The position numbers and the translations under genes are program-made. The notes under the pieces are model-generated. The model was given only the letters and a program-made list of their open reading frames with translations, was not told the origin of the DNA and ran no database searches. Below are positions 13,496 through 13,962 of a stretch of 13,962 bases of DNA, piece by piece; position 1 is the first letter of the stretch; the number at the start of each line of letters is the position of its first letter. The stretch comes from an uncultured Coriobacteriaceae bacterium (GTDB lineage Bacteria; Actinomycetota; Coriobacteriia; Coriobacteriales; QAMH01): contig CACZSV010000035.1 in assembly GCA_902783925.1 (NCBI GenBank), positions 1 through 13,962 on the forward strand, given 5' to 3'.

Positions 13496-13962
13496 TCTTA
13501 ATCATCGACAATTACGACAGCTTCTCATACAACCTGTACCAATATGTGGGAAGCATCGACCCCGATGTCCGCGTCATTCGAAACGACGAGCACAGCGTGA
13601 GCGAAATCGCAGCGATGGCGCCCGAACGCATCATCATCAGCCCGGGCCCGGGGTATCCGTCACGCGCCGGAATCTGCGAAGAGACTGTGCTCGAGCTCGG
13701 GCGACAAATACCCATTTTGGGCGTGTGCCTTGGCCATCAGGCCATATGCGAAGCCTACGGGGCGCGCATCGTGCATGCAAAGGAACTCATGCATGGCAAG
13801 CAATCGCTTGTGGATCTCGATACCTCGTGCACGCTGTTCGCAGGGCTTGCCGCCCGTGTTCCCGCGGCACGCTACCACTCGCTCGCCGTCGACACCGACA
13901 CGCTCCCCGCAGCACTGCGCGTCTGCGCCCGCGCACCGGACGGCGAGGTCATGGCCGTGCAG
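13492..13962 (+). CDS. trpG: Anthranilate synthase component II, glutamine amidotransferase (partial)
   Basis: Supplies ammonia from glutamine to TrpE. The first 157 residues are in the window, and the gene runs off the right edge. It begins MILIIDNYDSFSYNLYQYVG and shows the oxyanion-hole segment SPGPG (50-54) and the nucleophile Cys79 in GVCLGHQ (77-83). The His and Glu of the triad should lie in the missing part; about 30-40 residues are absent relative to the usual 185-195. PabA proteins look the same at this level, so assignment to TrpG rests on the overlap with trpE and the Trp-specific T-box. Confidence 0.95.
   Translation, partial: MILIIDNYDSFSYNLYQYVGSIDPDVRVIRNDEHSVSEIAAMAPERIIISPGPGYPSRAGICEETVLELGRQIPILGVCLGHQAICEAYGARIVHAKELMHGKQSLVDLDTSCTLFAGLAARVPAARYHSLAVDTDTLPAALRVCARAPDGEVMAVQ

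Overview
The window looks like chromosomal DNA from an anaerobic gut-type actinobacterium of the class Coriobacteriia, probably the Eggerthellaceae. This is inferred from gene content: a heterodisulfide-reductase-like HdrCBA operon, a GMP synthase lacking its amidotransferase domain, a DUF559-like nuclease of a type I associate with this family, and the C-terminal style of a LysR-type regulator remnant. The GC-rich codon use fits. No rRNA or tRNA gene was seen, so the placement is an inference.

Layout. Positions 1-2383 (minus) hold hdrC, hdrB and hdrA, tightly packed, with hdrA running off the left edge. Positions 2585-3643 (minus) encode a QueG-like double [4Fe-4S] protein with a C-terminal HEAT-like tail. 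Positions 3770-6050 (minus) hold two overlapping tandem paralogues of a seven-helix membrane GGDEF protein, ending in a clear terminator. Positions 6215-7371 (minus) hold a sugar O-acetyltransferase gene interrupted by an in-frame amber codon and, upstream of it, a cyclophilin-like lipoprotein gene; a strong terminator follows the acetyltransferase. Positions 7439-8431 (minus) encode a PD-(D/E)XK-type nuclease. Upstream of it lie an AT-rich stretch with four copies of a 25-bp repeat in a near-perfect dyad (8475-8726) and a LysR-type remnant (8807-9064). Positions 9074-10051 (minus) encode the ATP-pyrophosphatase part of GMP synthase. On the plus strand, 10146-10313 is a possible 55-residue membrane protein and 10350-11483 a third seven-helix GGDEF protein. 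Two copies of a 39-bp palindromic repeat follow. At 11718-12022 lie a sigma-70-like promoter and a tryptophan T-box leader with specifier UGG, and then trpE and trpG, the latter cut by the right edge.

How the parts work together. HdrCBA is a redox module for thiol/disulfide or ferredoxin electron transfer, possibly bifurcating. The three GGDEF proteins share a membrane-domain motif, V-(D/N)-E-x-N-x-Y-x-R, which suggests one sensory fold feeding cyclic-di-GMP signalling. The T-box should let uncharged tRNA-Trp switch on anthranilate synthase. The least explained parts are the repeat dyad next to the nuclease gene and the regulator remnant, the amber-interrupted acetyltransferase, and the shared sensor motif.
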